Part shown: in pieces, positions 48,379-59,029 of the stretch
Numbering within the stretch: the stretch's first letter is position 1
Layout: each line of letters starts with the position of its first letter
Assembly (NCBI GenBank): GCA_035772785.1
Contig: JAOCPU010000065.1
Location: 62,001 to 126,000, forward strand
Reading direction: 5' to 3'
DNA length: 64,000 nt
Origin: Phlebiopsis flavidoalba
Lineage: Eukaryota; Basidiomycota; Agaricomycetes; Polyporales; Phanerochaetaceae
The notes under the pieces: generated by a model
What the model saw: only the letters and a program-made list of their open reading frames with translations
Told to the model about the DNA's origin: nothing
Databases searched by the model: none
Made by a program: the position numbers and the translations under genes

Positions 48379-51300
48379 TCATCTATAAGACAGCATAGGG
48401 GGCATCCGGCCAAGGATAAAGACGTGAGCGAAGGCAGACAACGGGAGAATGGGCGCACCACTCGGCTCGACAGTCCCAGCCCTCGACGGGTGTACGTCCT
48501 CGCAATCTGGATCCCCGGCATTCTCCCCCGCCAGGGACTTCATACTGACAGATGCGCTGCGATGGACTTGAGAGCCATTTGTTAACTGCAGCGGCTTTTT
48601 GAGCGAGCTTAGAGAGAGTGGAGATAGGGTAGAAACGTCAGAAGGCTCAGAAGACTGAAGGGACTTGGTAAGATGATCAGCATCCAACTCGAGGAGTGGC
48701 GAACGAGAGCGAAGAAGAGGATATGGCAGTAGAGGCGAACTGTAGGCGACAAAACCGCTAGAGGGTGGATCGCGTACGATCTAGAAAAACGATTCATCAG
48801 AGTCCCGTAAGACGATTGCCTTGACGTTGCGCTCGTGAAGAGACCAGCTCGCCATGGTAATAGGTGAGGACGTACCTGGGCCGACGACGTTCTCGAATCG
48901 GAGTAAGCGGCCGTCGACTGTTTATATGGACAGCATCCTCTTCCATGGGGTCTGAATCGTCGACCCTAGAAGAAAATGCGGGCGGGGCGAAAGAAGAACA
49001 GAAGACAGGAGTGTATAAAGGATAGCGAAATGCGGGTGTGAGACGAAATATAGAGCAAAAGAGAAGTTAAGCAAAGCTCCGGAGGATCGCAAATTAGGCG
49101 GCACAGACAGGGGGACGAGGGTCTTGGTGTCTCTTCGCGAGCTTCGGCGGTGGGGACTGACGGGGTACCGAGTGTCATAAAAGTGGGCGGATAGCGAGGA
49201 TGGAATAGAAATATGTTAAAGGAGGTGGAATAGAGGACGCATGCGCCAAAGAGCTAGATGTAAGGAGAGAAGTCTGGATGGTAGACAGGAAACGTGACGA
49301 CTCGCCTTTGTGACCATTTGTCAGGATCGTCAGGACATGTCTAAAAGCAATGTTAGGCTCATTTCACGATGCACAATTGAGGAGAGAACCAGTCGGGCTT
49401 GTCGCAGTTGGCACGGGATGTGCGGCTTGTACAGTTTGATCAATGTCGTTTGGTTGGCCAATGGCGAATGCTTACCGGATGATTCTTCGTGTGTGCCATT
49501 CGGCTCGGCAGCGGTAGCAGTGTATAGGGGACCATCTACGAAGATTTCGGTCTCTTCCTGTTTCACGACGACGGGTAGCGGAGAAATCGGATTATCGCTC
49601 GGAGCAGTAGTCGGCGTCGACCTGCCTGAATTCTACAACATGGCACAATCAGAACAAAGCCTGAAGCCGTGCAGGAAGATACTGACAGCGGACAGCTTGT
49701 CCAACCTTGCGCGCTCAGGCGTTGCGCGATAAGCTCACGCATCCTCTTGATCTCCTGCTCCTTTGCGAGAAGGGCCGTTGGAGTGGCTATCCCAGATGGC
49801 GAGGAAGATCCGACTGTGGGGAGGGAGGCCGAAAGGCCGAGCCGAGTAGGCGGTCGAGACGGCTGCTGAGAATGCAGGCCCGTAGGTTTGAGAGATGGCC
49901 TCGTCTTCGTCTTCATCTTCGCTATCACTTAGATTAATGATTATGCGCCGAATATGTGTGGTCAAACCAGCGAAAGATGTGGGGCTTCTTTCGTGAATAC
50001 GGATGATGATTATTGTTATGATCGGTGGTGGTGGTGAGGGTTGGTGAGGGTGGTGGTGAGTATGCAAACGAGACGAGGCAGGTTCTACATCAACGAAGTC
50101 TGATGCGACGGGTCGTTTGACAACGCGGCGGGGACCGATGGACGAAGGGCGAGGCGTGTTGTTGCCTGAAGAATCACTCCTTTCGACAGGGACAGAACTT
50201 CGTTCCGCACTACTAGACCGCAATGAGTCTTCAACATCGGGGGCTGGCTGGAGCGACAGATCATTGGTGTTCGTTGACTCAGTAGATGGCGAGCGGACTT
50301 GTGGAAGTTCAGGCATCGAGCCGTCCATGGAGAGTCCAGGGATAGGATTATCCACGTCCATCCGGTCCTCTAAGCTAGTGTCATTGTCACCCTTGTACTT
50401 CGTGGTGCAGCAGCAGTATCGTTCGCCGGTCCGATACTCTTGAGGAAGTCGTCCACTGCAGCTGGAATGACGACAGTAGGTTTAGTCTCCGGGTGTGCAG
50501 TCACAACAGATGTCGCAGCTGCACTTGCTACTTGTTTCTTTCGTGAGGCAAGAACCGCCTTCCTGGCAAGAAGCTCTTGTCTCCGCTGTTGCTCCATGGT
50601 CCTCAAGACTAGGCTTCGCATCGTCAGACTGCATTGGGACTGCAGACAAGGTGGGCACTTGGTATGAACGGCGCGGCGGTAGCGGAGAGAGGAGTCACGT
50701 CGGTGGACTGGGCGCCTTGAGGGACACGAGGTTTCTGGGGTAGACTGGGATGCAGATCGACAGTAGGCCGCCCAGCTGAAGACAAAGTTCGTGGGCCGAG
50801 AAGAATGTGGAGGAGGCGAGATGGGTTTCTGGAGAAGAGTAGCTATGCGTTACTGGTGGCGGAAGACCATTGGTATCGAAGTTGGGAGGTAAACGTAGAT
50901 TCAACTCGATGCATGCGTAGTATATCGTCTCGCGGCTTACGCCACAGTCGAGAGGAGGTATTCCGGAGGAAACGCCCCACGTCCTCCGAGGAGGTCAAGC
51001 ATAACTTCTTTGGCTCGAGCGAAACTGCGATTCTGTCACTATAACAATGAGGCCATTAGATGCGACGCAGTGCGACACGTAATGAGTAGGAGATACTTAC
51101 AAGGGAGACCTGGACGAGCATGATTATCGTCCCACAGGGTACACGTCGTAGGGGCTTGGCGAAGGGTCCGGCAAACGCTGTGGGGACGGCTCGATCTCAC
51201 ACAGATACGTTTGCATACGATGTCGATGGAGGTACTATAGGTGGAGGTATATTGATCTGTCTCTTATTGTAGAGCCGGCTGGAGCAGCGCGACCAGGCGT

Positions 51301-51716
51301 TTGCGATGACTGTCTGGATATTTGCGGAGATCTCGGAGGGGGCATTGACTCGGAGTCACTAATTTCCCCTTCCTCTCGAGTCTCATCCTCGTCTACATCC
51401 ATAGAAACCGTTGCGGGAAGAGGCGGGGACTTGACTGAAGCAGCAGATGTCGTTGCAGGACTCACAGGCGGGACCACTGTTGACTGACTAGGCTGATCCT
51501 CAGAGCCGTAGTCAAGTGTATCGAAGAAGCCTCAGAGTCAGGCCGCATCAGAGACGCAGAGAGCGTGTCACTTGCATCGGGGCCTTTGCGACGTTTTGCC
51601 TTCATGGTCTTGAGTGCTGCAGCGCGGAGAGATGCCGCCGGATCGTCAGCGATCCCTGTCTCCGACTGCTGCTGTGACTGGGTTGGTTGTGTGTCCATAG
51701 CGTTTGAGCCAGACAT
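48379..51716 (-). CDS. Red1-like zf-C3H1 zinc-finger protein (frame-shifted)
   Basis: The family includes fission yeast Red1, a scaffold of nuclear RNA surveillance. The start reads MSGSNAMDTQPTQSQQQ (ATG at 51716-51714), then LRAAALKTMKAKRRK, EEGEISDSES (51385), EVMLDLLG and, after indels, WGVPPEYLLDCGVSRETI, YYACIELNLRLPPNFDTNGL (about 51007-50875). Next come helix TMEQQRRQELLARKAVLASR, acidic SDSEDEDEDE (49935), KEQEIKRMRELIAQR (49770), VDDSDPMEEDAVHINSRRP (48965), GFVAYSSPL (48755). The finger follows at 48560-48490: CQYEVPGGGECR then DPDCEDVHPSR, with the C..C..C..H spacing of zf-C3H1; one extra G at 48514-48517 breaks it. The 3' end beyond the finger is uncertain. The order of blocks matches basidiomycete members. 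Introns include one with a GTACGT donor near 48880. Confidence 0.85.
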
Positions 51717-52143
51717 TTGCTCTACGATCCGCCACGCAAGGTGGGAATGGGAAAAGTGAAGAGGGACAGAGGGAAAGAACGAAGAGACGAGTCGTCGACC
51801 CCATTGCCGCAGACGTACTTGCCTCGGGCGCCTATTGAATTTGCGCACGGACCATCTTTGGACGTCACTTGCCACGTTTGTAGCAGGCCGAATGTGAAAC
51901 TAAACATATGTCTCGCAGTGCATCGTTAACAGGACAGAATACGTGAGAGTAAAACTGGCGGGGAAAACGGTCTGTGAATCCATGAGCCGATGAACCAGCT
52001 ACTGAAAGGCATAAGTAGTATTGGAATTTAGGGCGAACCCTATGATGATGCGTAAGATATAAACCCATGGCCACTTGAAACTAAAAACATAAAACCCAGA
52101 TAGAACCCGTATAAACCAAGACATTAAAAGACGTTAATTAAGC

Positions 52144-53059
52144 TCAGAGTGTCAGAAGCACAGAAACCGCTGTTGATGTGAACGCAAACACCGAGACGTT
52201 CAAGGTCCACCATGAGGTCCCCCGGCGCACTGCTGACGGTCTGGCTACTCTGAGGGGTCGTATTCGTGGTAGATATAGTCATAGTTGTACCCGGACGTAG
52301 CAGGGTCGGTAGAGCTGTGTTGAGGCGATGACGATATAACGGTCGAGGACTTTCCAGCAGTTGACGACGCCGTTATCGACGATGAAAACGGTCTTGGTAG
52401 GCGTAGAAGCGACGAGTGAAGATGTGCTTGGAGGGCTTGAAGTACTGCCACCACCAAGAACGCTAGACAGAGGGCTATTTACGATCTTGAACTGGGGACT
52501 TTGATTTCCCCGAGTCCCCGAGCACTGTAACGATAGTCAGAGCCGCTCATCACAATATATCTACAACGCCCTACTCACAGACGATCGTGTGTAGTTTCCG
52601 TCAGATACCTTGGGTACTGTGATAGGACACGTGGCTGTCCGTAATCAAGAAACCTTGGGCAAGCGGATCGTCTGTGTTCATCAGTGGCCATGGTGAGAAA
52701 CCACATCATCGTGATGCAAATGTCCAGGCTCACCAAGATATAATTTCTCGCTATCTGCCATTGAGCTGGCCCAGGACAACTTGTCCCTGCACGTTTGTAA
52801 TATCGACCAACGGCGGAAGATCCGAGTTGTCCCTGACCGACCAGAACTTAGCGCAGTTCATCACTCATGCCCGCATAAGGACCTTACCCAAGTGACGTTG
52901 TACTGATTGCCACCACCCACACCGTGTCTTGTGTCGGGTAGGTAATCTTGGGGTCCACCACTACGAGGGTACCTCCGGGACAATTGCCTCAGCCTGAAAC
53001 GGTGCGGCGATGGTTGAGACCACCATGACGGCCAGCCCCGGAAGCGTAGTGGGGAACAT
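52144..53059 (-). CDS. Kre9/Knh1-like GPI-anchored Ser/Thr-rich wall protein (frame-shifted)
   Basis: This secreted cell-surface protein has the Kre9/Knh1 N-terminal domain, linked in yeast to beta-1,6-glucan assembly. The minus-strand ATG at 53059 starts a signal peptide (LPGLAVMVVSTIAA). After a frame change comes the domain start VVVDPKITYPTQDTVW, then NQYNVTW at a GTAAGG donor (about 52890). The next exon reads FWSVRDNSDLPPLVDITNVQ and GQVVLGQLNG, followed by the strand VTVLGDSGNQSPQFKIVNSP (about 52540-52480). A Ser/Thr tail (GTTMTISTTNTTPQSS) leads to SSAPGTSWWTLNVSVFALTS then TAVSVLLTL and a stop at 52144-52146: a small-residue site followed by a hydrophobic end, as expected for a GPI signal. 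The frame must change several times. It lies in a run of minus-strand genes. Confidence 0.85.
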
Positions 53060-53476
53060 GGATGTACAACGTCTCGACGGCTGGAACGGATGCTCCGGAG
53101 GGACGAGCTGGACGTGGGGTCACCACGGCAAGGTCGACATCACACAAGGTCAAGTTCGTTCTTAAGAGCTGTTCCCTAATCTAGGTGATGGCATCATGCT
53201 CGTCCGACGCAACGTCTGCAGACGCATGACCGTGACCATGCGCAGCACTGCTCCTCGACTCTCCAGCAATTTGCCCCGCGATTTGCTGAAACGCTGTGGT
53301 AGCAAGACTAAGTGGTAAGACACATACGACAGTGTCAGAGCAAAGGCTAGCGATAAGCTAGTGTCAGGACCTCAGTTACTGCCTCATGACCTGTATTCAA
53401 CTGGCTCTCGAATCATTCTGCGAACATTGCAGCTGGTGATTAGGCATTGATCAACCCCGTATGCGAAGGACACTCA
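53060..53476. other. Intergenic; promoter region of the Kre9-like gene
   Basis: About 400 bp between two minus-strand genes with no open frame of note. It presumably holds the promoter of the gene starting at 53059; no element is clear enough to call. Confidence 0.4.
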
Positions 53477-54298
53477 CTACACTGTTCCTGTAGAACAAAC
53501 AGGCGGACCTGGCCAACTGGAATTGTCGTCACCGAGGATAGCTTGCCCTTTCTCTACAAAACCCAGAGACTCATAGAATTTAGTGTTGACGGGGATTTGT
53601 CGAAATCAAAAACCGTGGCGGTCTCTGTGCGTCGGCCTTCACAGGGATTACATACCACGATTATCAGTGAAAGTTCAACGTAATATTCGGGAAACGACGC
53701 ACTTATAGTATACCAGTGATTGTGCGCACAAGGGCGGAGCCACATCCTTGTCCCCGCTTTGCGCGTGAAGATGCCAGTATACGGAGATGAAAGACTTCAT
53801 TCTCACGGTCCCCAAGTGCCTCCTTGAGGGCTGCCTGAACTTTGATATTGACTTCTTGGCTTCGCTGTTGTGTACATGAGGATCCCACTTCAGGGGCATA
53901 GTATGAAGAACTACGGACCTGAACCTGCTCCTTTGTGTGGATCCACGAGTTGCATCGAGTAATCACTCCCCTCATGGACGTCATAGGCAAGTAATCGTAT
54001 TTGCCTTCAGTGGATTTCGCTGGGGAGCTAAAATTGACATCGTTAGGACATATGACTATCAGGGATGGCGAGACATAACTACTACTAGGTGGCTATAGCT
54101 GCGCCGCAGTCTACAGTCCAAGCCCACGGCCATTGAAACAAAGTATGCCCATATGGCGATTGTGCTCAACGTGTCGCGATATGTGAAACATCGAGCTACC
54201 GTTATAATCCTGTAACAAAAAATATCAGGAGGACAGCACATTGATGAGCAGGGCGTCAACCTTGACTTACCGGAGTCTCCCCGAATGTACCTGGCCAT
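53477..54298 (-). CDS. GNAT-family N-acetyltransferase (frame-shifted)
   Basis: It transfers acetyl from acetyl-CoA to an unknown amine substrate. The strongest block is GDRENEVFHLRILASSRAKR followed by GQGCGSALVRTI (about 53810-53725): a beta strand then the R/Q-x-x-G-x-G/A acetyl-CoA loop of motif A. An intron follows (GTATAC donor near 53712, acceptor AAG near 53641), then RPPRFLISTNP and, one frame over, VNTKFYESLGFVEKG with GDDNSSWPGPPV and a stop at 53477-53479. The FYESLGF segment is the usual motif B. The 5' part is weak: MARYIRGDS (54298) with a GTAAGT donor, then poorly readable sequence to 54000. The start is therefore tentative. Confidence 0.75.
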
Positions 54299-55390
54299 AG
54301 GATCGTTTGATAAATGCCTCGTACATTGTACATTATTGCTACGGGTATGTCGGCTATGGTATGGGATATCAGTATAGTCAGGGAATGGGCCGACTAGAAA
54401 TAGCCATACAGAATCTCATGGGCCTCGGTGAAGGCGTCGGATGACGGTTATCCGACTTCGTCGGTGCTTCAGCCATTTGCTAGACACTACGATGCAGGGT
54501 AGAAAGGCTTGACGGCCAAAAGGATGGCCGTTAAACATTCGTCAACGGTGCCTGCGTTTTATAGATGTCTTGAGCTCGTTACGCAGCACACGCCCATGTG
54601 GAAATGATCGATCGTACATTTACCATCTTATCCAATACCGGCACGGTATGCAGGAGATCGTATCCTTACGGGGGTCGGGCGACATTCGTACGACCGCATC
54701 CTGTCTAGGTAAATTCATCACCGCGGTCAGGTCCTCTGCAAGCTTCGGAAATATGAAGGACAAGGGTATCTCACCTGATTCTTTGGGGACCACAGCCATA
54801 AATATTAGCCCCTTGAGTACCCTAGCACACTGCTTTTACACAAGCACACAAAAGGGTCCTCATCGTTCCCCGCCTTACCCAAGCTGAAATATGCTAGTTA
54901 CACACTGCACGTCCGTCCTCAAGAGGAGAAAAAAAGGCATTTGACCGTGGGAAAGGTTCTCGTTGCCGCAGCAAATGTAGCAAAATTATGTCATCGGACG
55001 CCAATCAACCGACACCGAGGGTAATATTCTGGTCTAAAGCATTTCGAGTGTTTGATTTCCCAAGCAAGCTTGGAGCTGCTCTACATACAATCCCCTTTTA
55101 CCAACGCAGAGTACAGAGGAGTGTACAGGGAGCTACCGGTCCCGGTCCAACACCTGGTGGAGGGGAGGGCAGTGCGGGTACAATACATATTGCTACAACA
55201 GTCGTTCTATGTTCTATACATGTCGTCAGACGCGTGCGGCCTCGAAGAGGTCGTACCAGGCGTCATAAATAGCCCATCCAAGTCGCGACGAGGGTCAACT
55301 TGTCGAGGCGAGGTTAGAATGTGCTTCGTCCCACCTGAGGGAGAGCACGGATGTCGTCTAAAGGAGAGCGTGGGCGGGCTGAGCCGTCGT
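54299..55390. other. No confidently identified gene
   Basis: This may contain 5' exons of the GNAT gene, but no block fits. Plus-strand frames at 54570-54887 and 55052-55495 have no motif, and the second is antisense to the RlpA-like gene. Confidence 0.3.
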
Positions 55391-56011
55391 CTAGTCGAAC
55401 GCGGGGAAGGGGCGTTTAGAGGGTCCCAAGAAATCGACAAGACGCCCTCATCGAGGGTTCCGAGCTTCTTGAAGAGCCCAGGGGTGAGGTTCTGAACACA
55501 AAAGGGATTGAGACGATTTTGTGCGGCCCGTGCGTCTGTGAATGACAGAAACTGAGTTACCAATGTCACCCGCGCCGCATCCGGGGCACTCATCCACGAC
55601 CTTGCCCGGACGCCGTTTTTGCCGTTCTTTTGTTCTTGATGTGGACAGTCTGATAGCCGAATTAGGGCTGTTGTGTAACCAAGGGAGCATTTAACAACAA
55701 GAGTTACCGTTGCCGCGTGGCCGCAGTGCTTTCCGCCACGCCCGTAGATGGCGGACGACAGGGCGAATGACCTTGTCGTTTGTCCACGTTGTTCCAACCG
55801 CAAGCACCGATGGCCGGTTGTTGTACCAGGTATACCCTGTAAGCATGAATAAGGGTGGGGATCACTCAAAGAGGTGGTAAAGAGACATACCCGTCCGTGG
55901 CGCGTCGTGGTTCGCTTTTCGATGTCCTCCTCTACAGGAGTGGGAGCAGCAGAGGTTGCGCTCAGGACAGCGGCGGAGGGGCGAAGAAAAAGAGTGACGA
56001 AAGCGGGCCAT
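55391..56011 (-). CDS. Secreted RlpA-like (double-psi beta-barrel) protein with Kex2 site (frame-shifted)
   Basis: These are small extracellular proteins with a barwin/expansin-like barrel and no established enzyme activity. The ATG (56011-56009) starts a hydrophobic leader; after a frame change it reads LSATSAAPTPVEEDIEKR, a propeptide ending in a Kex2-type KR. Introns are at 55890-55837, 55707-55635 and 55560-55492. The barrel reads VLACGWNNV, GRGGKHCGHAAT, then VVDECPGCGAGDI, with the conserved cysteines and the DECPGCG signature, and NLTPGLFKKLGTLDEGVLSI with SW near the end. One extra G in 55605-55607 breaks the frame ahead of VVDECPGCG. A TATAAAG element lies about 150 bp upstream (56157-56163). 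The stop is uncertain; CTA at 55391 is the best choice. Confidence 0.88.
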
Positions 56012-56156
56012 TGTTAGGAGGAATATGAAGTTTTGGGCGGATGCCGGAAGGAATTGCGACGAGCGTCGGTACAAGTGGCGAGAGTGAGGAAGGTGCGGAC
56101 CTGGAGCGAGAATGTACTCCGGTTGAGAGCTCGAGACCAATTTTGACATGGGCCGC

Positions 56157-56163
56157 CTTTATA
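56157..56163 (-). promoter_or_regulatory. TATA-like element upstream of the RlpA-like gene
   Basis: The minus strand reads GTATAAAGG at about 150 bp before the ATG at 56011, a common place for a fungal TATA box. Only position and match support it. Confidence 0.4.
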
Positions 56164-59029
56164 CACCTGAAAACGGTTGGCGCGTGGAGGACCCCTTTGC
56201 GGCGCGTCAGGTTCGTCCGAATGCCGTGAACGCTGGGCCTTGTGGGTGCGGAGGGCAGGACGCCCGACGTCCGAACACCCTGTAAGTCTTGCTTCGGTGG
56301 CACAGAAAAGGCCGCGCGGACTGCTTCATTGGCGCACGACGGAATAAGCACGATGTGATTTTCGGGGGAGCCTTTGTGGTTGTAATAAATGACGAGTTAT
56401 AATTGTTGAGACTTGGGCCTGCCTCCGGCTTGTGGCATGCAAAAGATTTGACGTATTCCTTTCAGACCGTCTATCCAGGCGCCTAGATGGGCGGTAGTAG
56501 TCGTCCTCCCTCGGTGATAATGGTCGGTGGGTGCCAAGCCTGCGCTGATCTAGAACGTCCGACCATTATCTAATCAGCGGGACGGCCCCGTGTCCGGCCA
56601 TCTGCCGCCTCCAGAGCAACAGATGGGACTTGCCTTTCGGAGACAGCTGCTCAATAGTGCTGTGCCCTTCTCCAGACATTGGCCACCAAAAAATACTAGC
56701 TGCGCGAAGATGGTTCAGGACTCGCGAGCGACCATGCTGGACCATGCACCGTAGAGTAACATCAAGCGGCCAACACATTCGTCGCACCAGAATGGAGAGA
56801 ATACGCAATTCATGCTTAACAGTATCGCCGCCCAGTGTAACTAGCCCTCGCACGCCCCCCGCACTCCCGGGCGTTGCGTTTTTGTGCACACTTGGCAATC
56901 TCGCCCGAGAAGCCCATCAGATGCTTTGCTGCGCTACCCTGCGCCAGCAAACCGCATGAAGTCTACCTGATAAGACTCTGGTCTCTTTCGAGACAAATCA
57001 CACCCACTATGAACTAACCGTCCACATACTGTTCTGGTTGGGCAGAGCGGTTCTGTAAATCCGGCCGTCGGTGAGGTCCTTCTCTGTGGGTGAGCCCGAC
57101 GAATTCTAGGCTTTCGGGGTTTGTGAGCGGATGTAGCGCTCCTGGGCCATGCAAGGTCGGGCTTTGTTCCACGCCAAGCCAGAGGTCACACTAGTCGCGA
57201 GATAGACGAGGCGAAACGGCGCTTTACCGAACGCCCCGACAAGTAATTCCGTGCGCGCCGCCGTCCCGATGTCGGCCCACAATTAGAGCGAGTACAATGA
57301 CCCACGATACGCTAAGACCAACGACAATATGCACGCAATGAACATGGCCGGACAGGTAGATCCTGCCGTAACCATAACAGTGCTGGATAGACCTTCACCC
57401 AGGTTAGTCATTGTCGGCCCTTGCTGAGAACTTCAGTCTTCGACGCGATTTGTATCCACACGGTTCAGTCAGTTGAGCGACGGAGCGCCCGCTGATGAAA
57501 AGAACCGCTAATATAAAGCGTCAACTCTTCGTGCACCGCCTTGTTGTTCATGCATGCCTGACTCCACAGTCAAAACTTGACGCGGTTCGACCTCAGTCAG
57601 GGACGGGCGGCTGAGTTAACAATAGGAAGTGAAATTGGACGTCTGGGTAATTACCACCCATCAAAGGGGACACTCGACGCCAGAATTCTAGGCCCGTAAC
57701 TTCTTGGGTTTTCTGACTGGCATCCAAGGCGGCGCCGCGCGTGTACTGGGATGTGCAGTTCTAGATGTCCTAAACCACGATCTGTACTGCCCTGCCATGT
57801 GAGGTTCTTGTCTGATCCTATGCACAAGTTAATTAACGAACTACCAATCAGTGTCGGTTGCATTCAGGGTCTTCAAGAAGAGAACCCCTATATAGGGACT
57901 GACTCTCACTGAAGAATAAATTGTACGCCTGGTATTAGCCCCTACTAGGTCGGCTCAGATACATGTTCTAGATCGTGAGGGGCTTTCCGATCCGCGTACG
58001 GTGAGGATAACCAGGGCTTTAATAAACGCGACCCGCTGGCGCCTTTTTTCTTTTTTAGCCACCCTGGTCTTAATGTTAGCCCACCGTCATTATGTGGTCA
58101 CAAATATCCATTGAATTTGTTCTATCAACAATGCTAAAAGATGTCATATAATGCGCTGCTAATGTTGAATGCGCTGCCATGTTCCGCGACGTGATAAGGA
58201 CACCTTGCCTGACAACTTGCCGCTGACAAGACGGTAACTACTACTAACATCGACATCTGTGGCACTCGGGCACAGAGCGTTAGAGTGCGGACAAGTACAC
58301 TTGGCCAGAGGCGGCCAAATCCCTCATCCCCCTGTTTCATTCAGGCATTCACTTTGTTCGTAGAGAGTACAAATGGGTAAGGGGGAGAGGGTCCGGGAGA
58401 GGGTCGAGTAGCATTTTGAGACCTTCGCGTTTCAATTCAACTTGCGTTCAGGTCATAAGATGTACGAAACCTCGCCGGGAGCGGACCACAGGGAGTTGTT
58501 CCGCTAAGAGACGCCAAGAGTGATGAGCACTGGGGTCGCTATCAATATAGCTCATTCGCAGCAAATCACCGGATCGGCCGCACGAGGATGTGGTGGCACT
58601 GTCTGCAGTTGCGCGATGACCTCAGATTGGTCTGCTAAACATACGCCTTAGCAGCACTTTAGGAAGAGAGCCCGCTAAACACCCCAAAACTAATTCTCCA
58701 ACCACTCATCCATTAGCCGCTTTCTCATAACATGTTTCTAAGGGCAGCCCGAAATGTCTGACTGCGACATAGCTACTGCGTCAAACAGTTGCCCCGCGTT
58801 TGATGCACTCTTCGCGCGTGTCACGCCAGTGTCGCTATTGATGATGTGCGTATGTAGGACCCCTGTCTTAATCGCTGTATGAAACCAGTGCATCAGGTAT
58901 GAGAAGCTCGCTGGCCTGTCGGCATGCCGCCAGCTAGAACGGACCCTCTCTGGTGCGATGTAAATCAACTACTTTTTGCCATCCAACACGCCATCCGTTT
59001 CCTTTGACACCACCCATGCTGATTTTTAC
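56164..59029. other. No confidently identified gene
   Basis: Almost 3 kb without a recognisable coding block. A minus-strand frame at 56898-56566 (110 codons) and one at 58340-58134 have no motif. TTTTTTCTTTTTT lies near 58044. The 5' end of the Bzz1-like gene may extend into the last few hundred bases. Confidence 0.35.

Noticed and set aside
55052..55495. 147-codon plus-strand frame
   Set aside because: Overlaps the RlpA-like gene in antisense; its motifs are not conserved in any family I know.
57580..57640. GGTTCGACCTC string resembling a tRNA T-loop
   Set aside because: No paired acceptor stem or anticodon arm upstream at the required distance.
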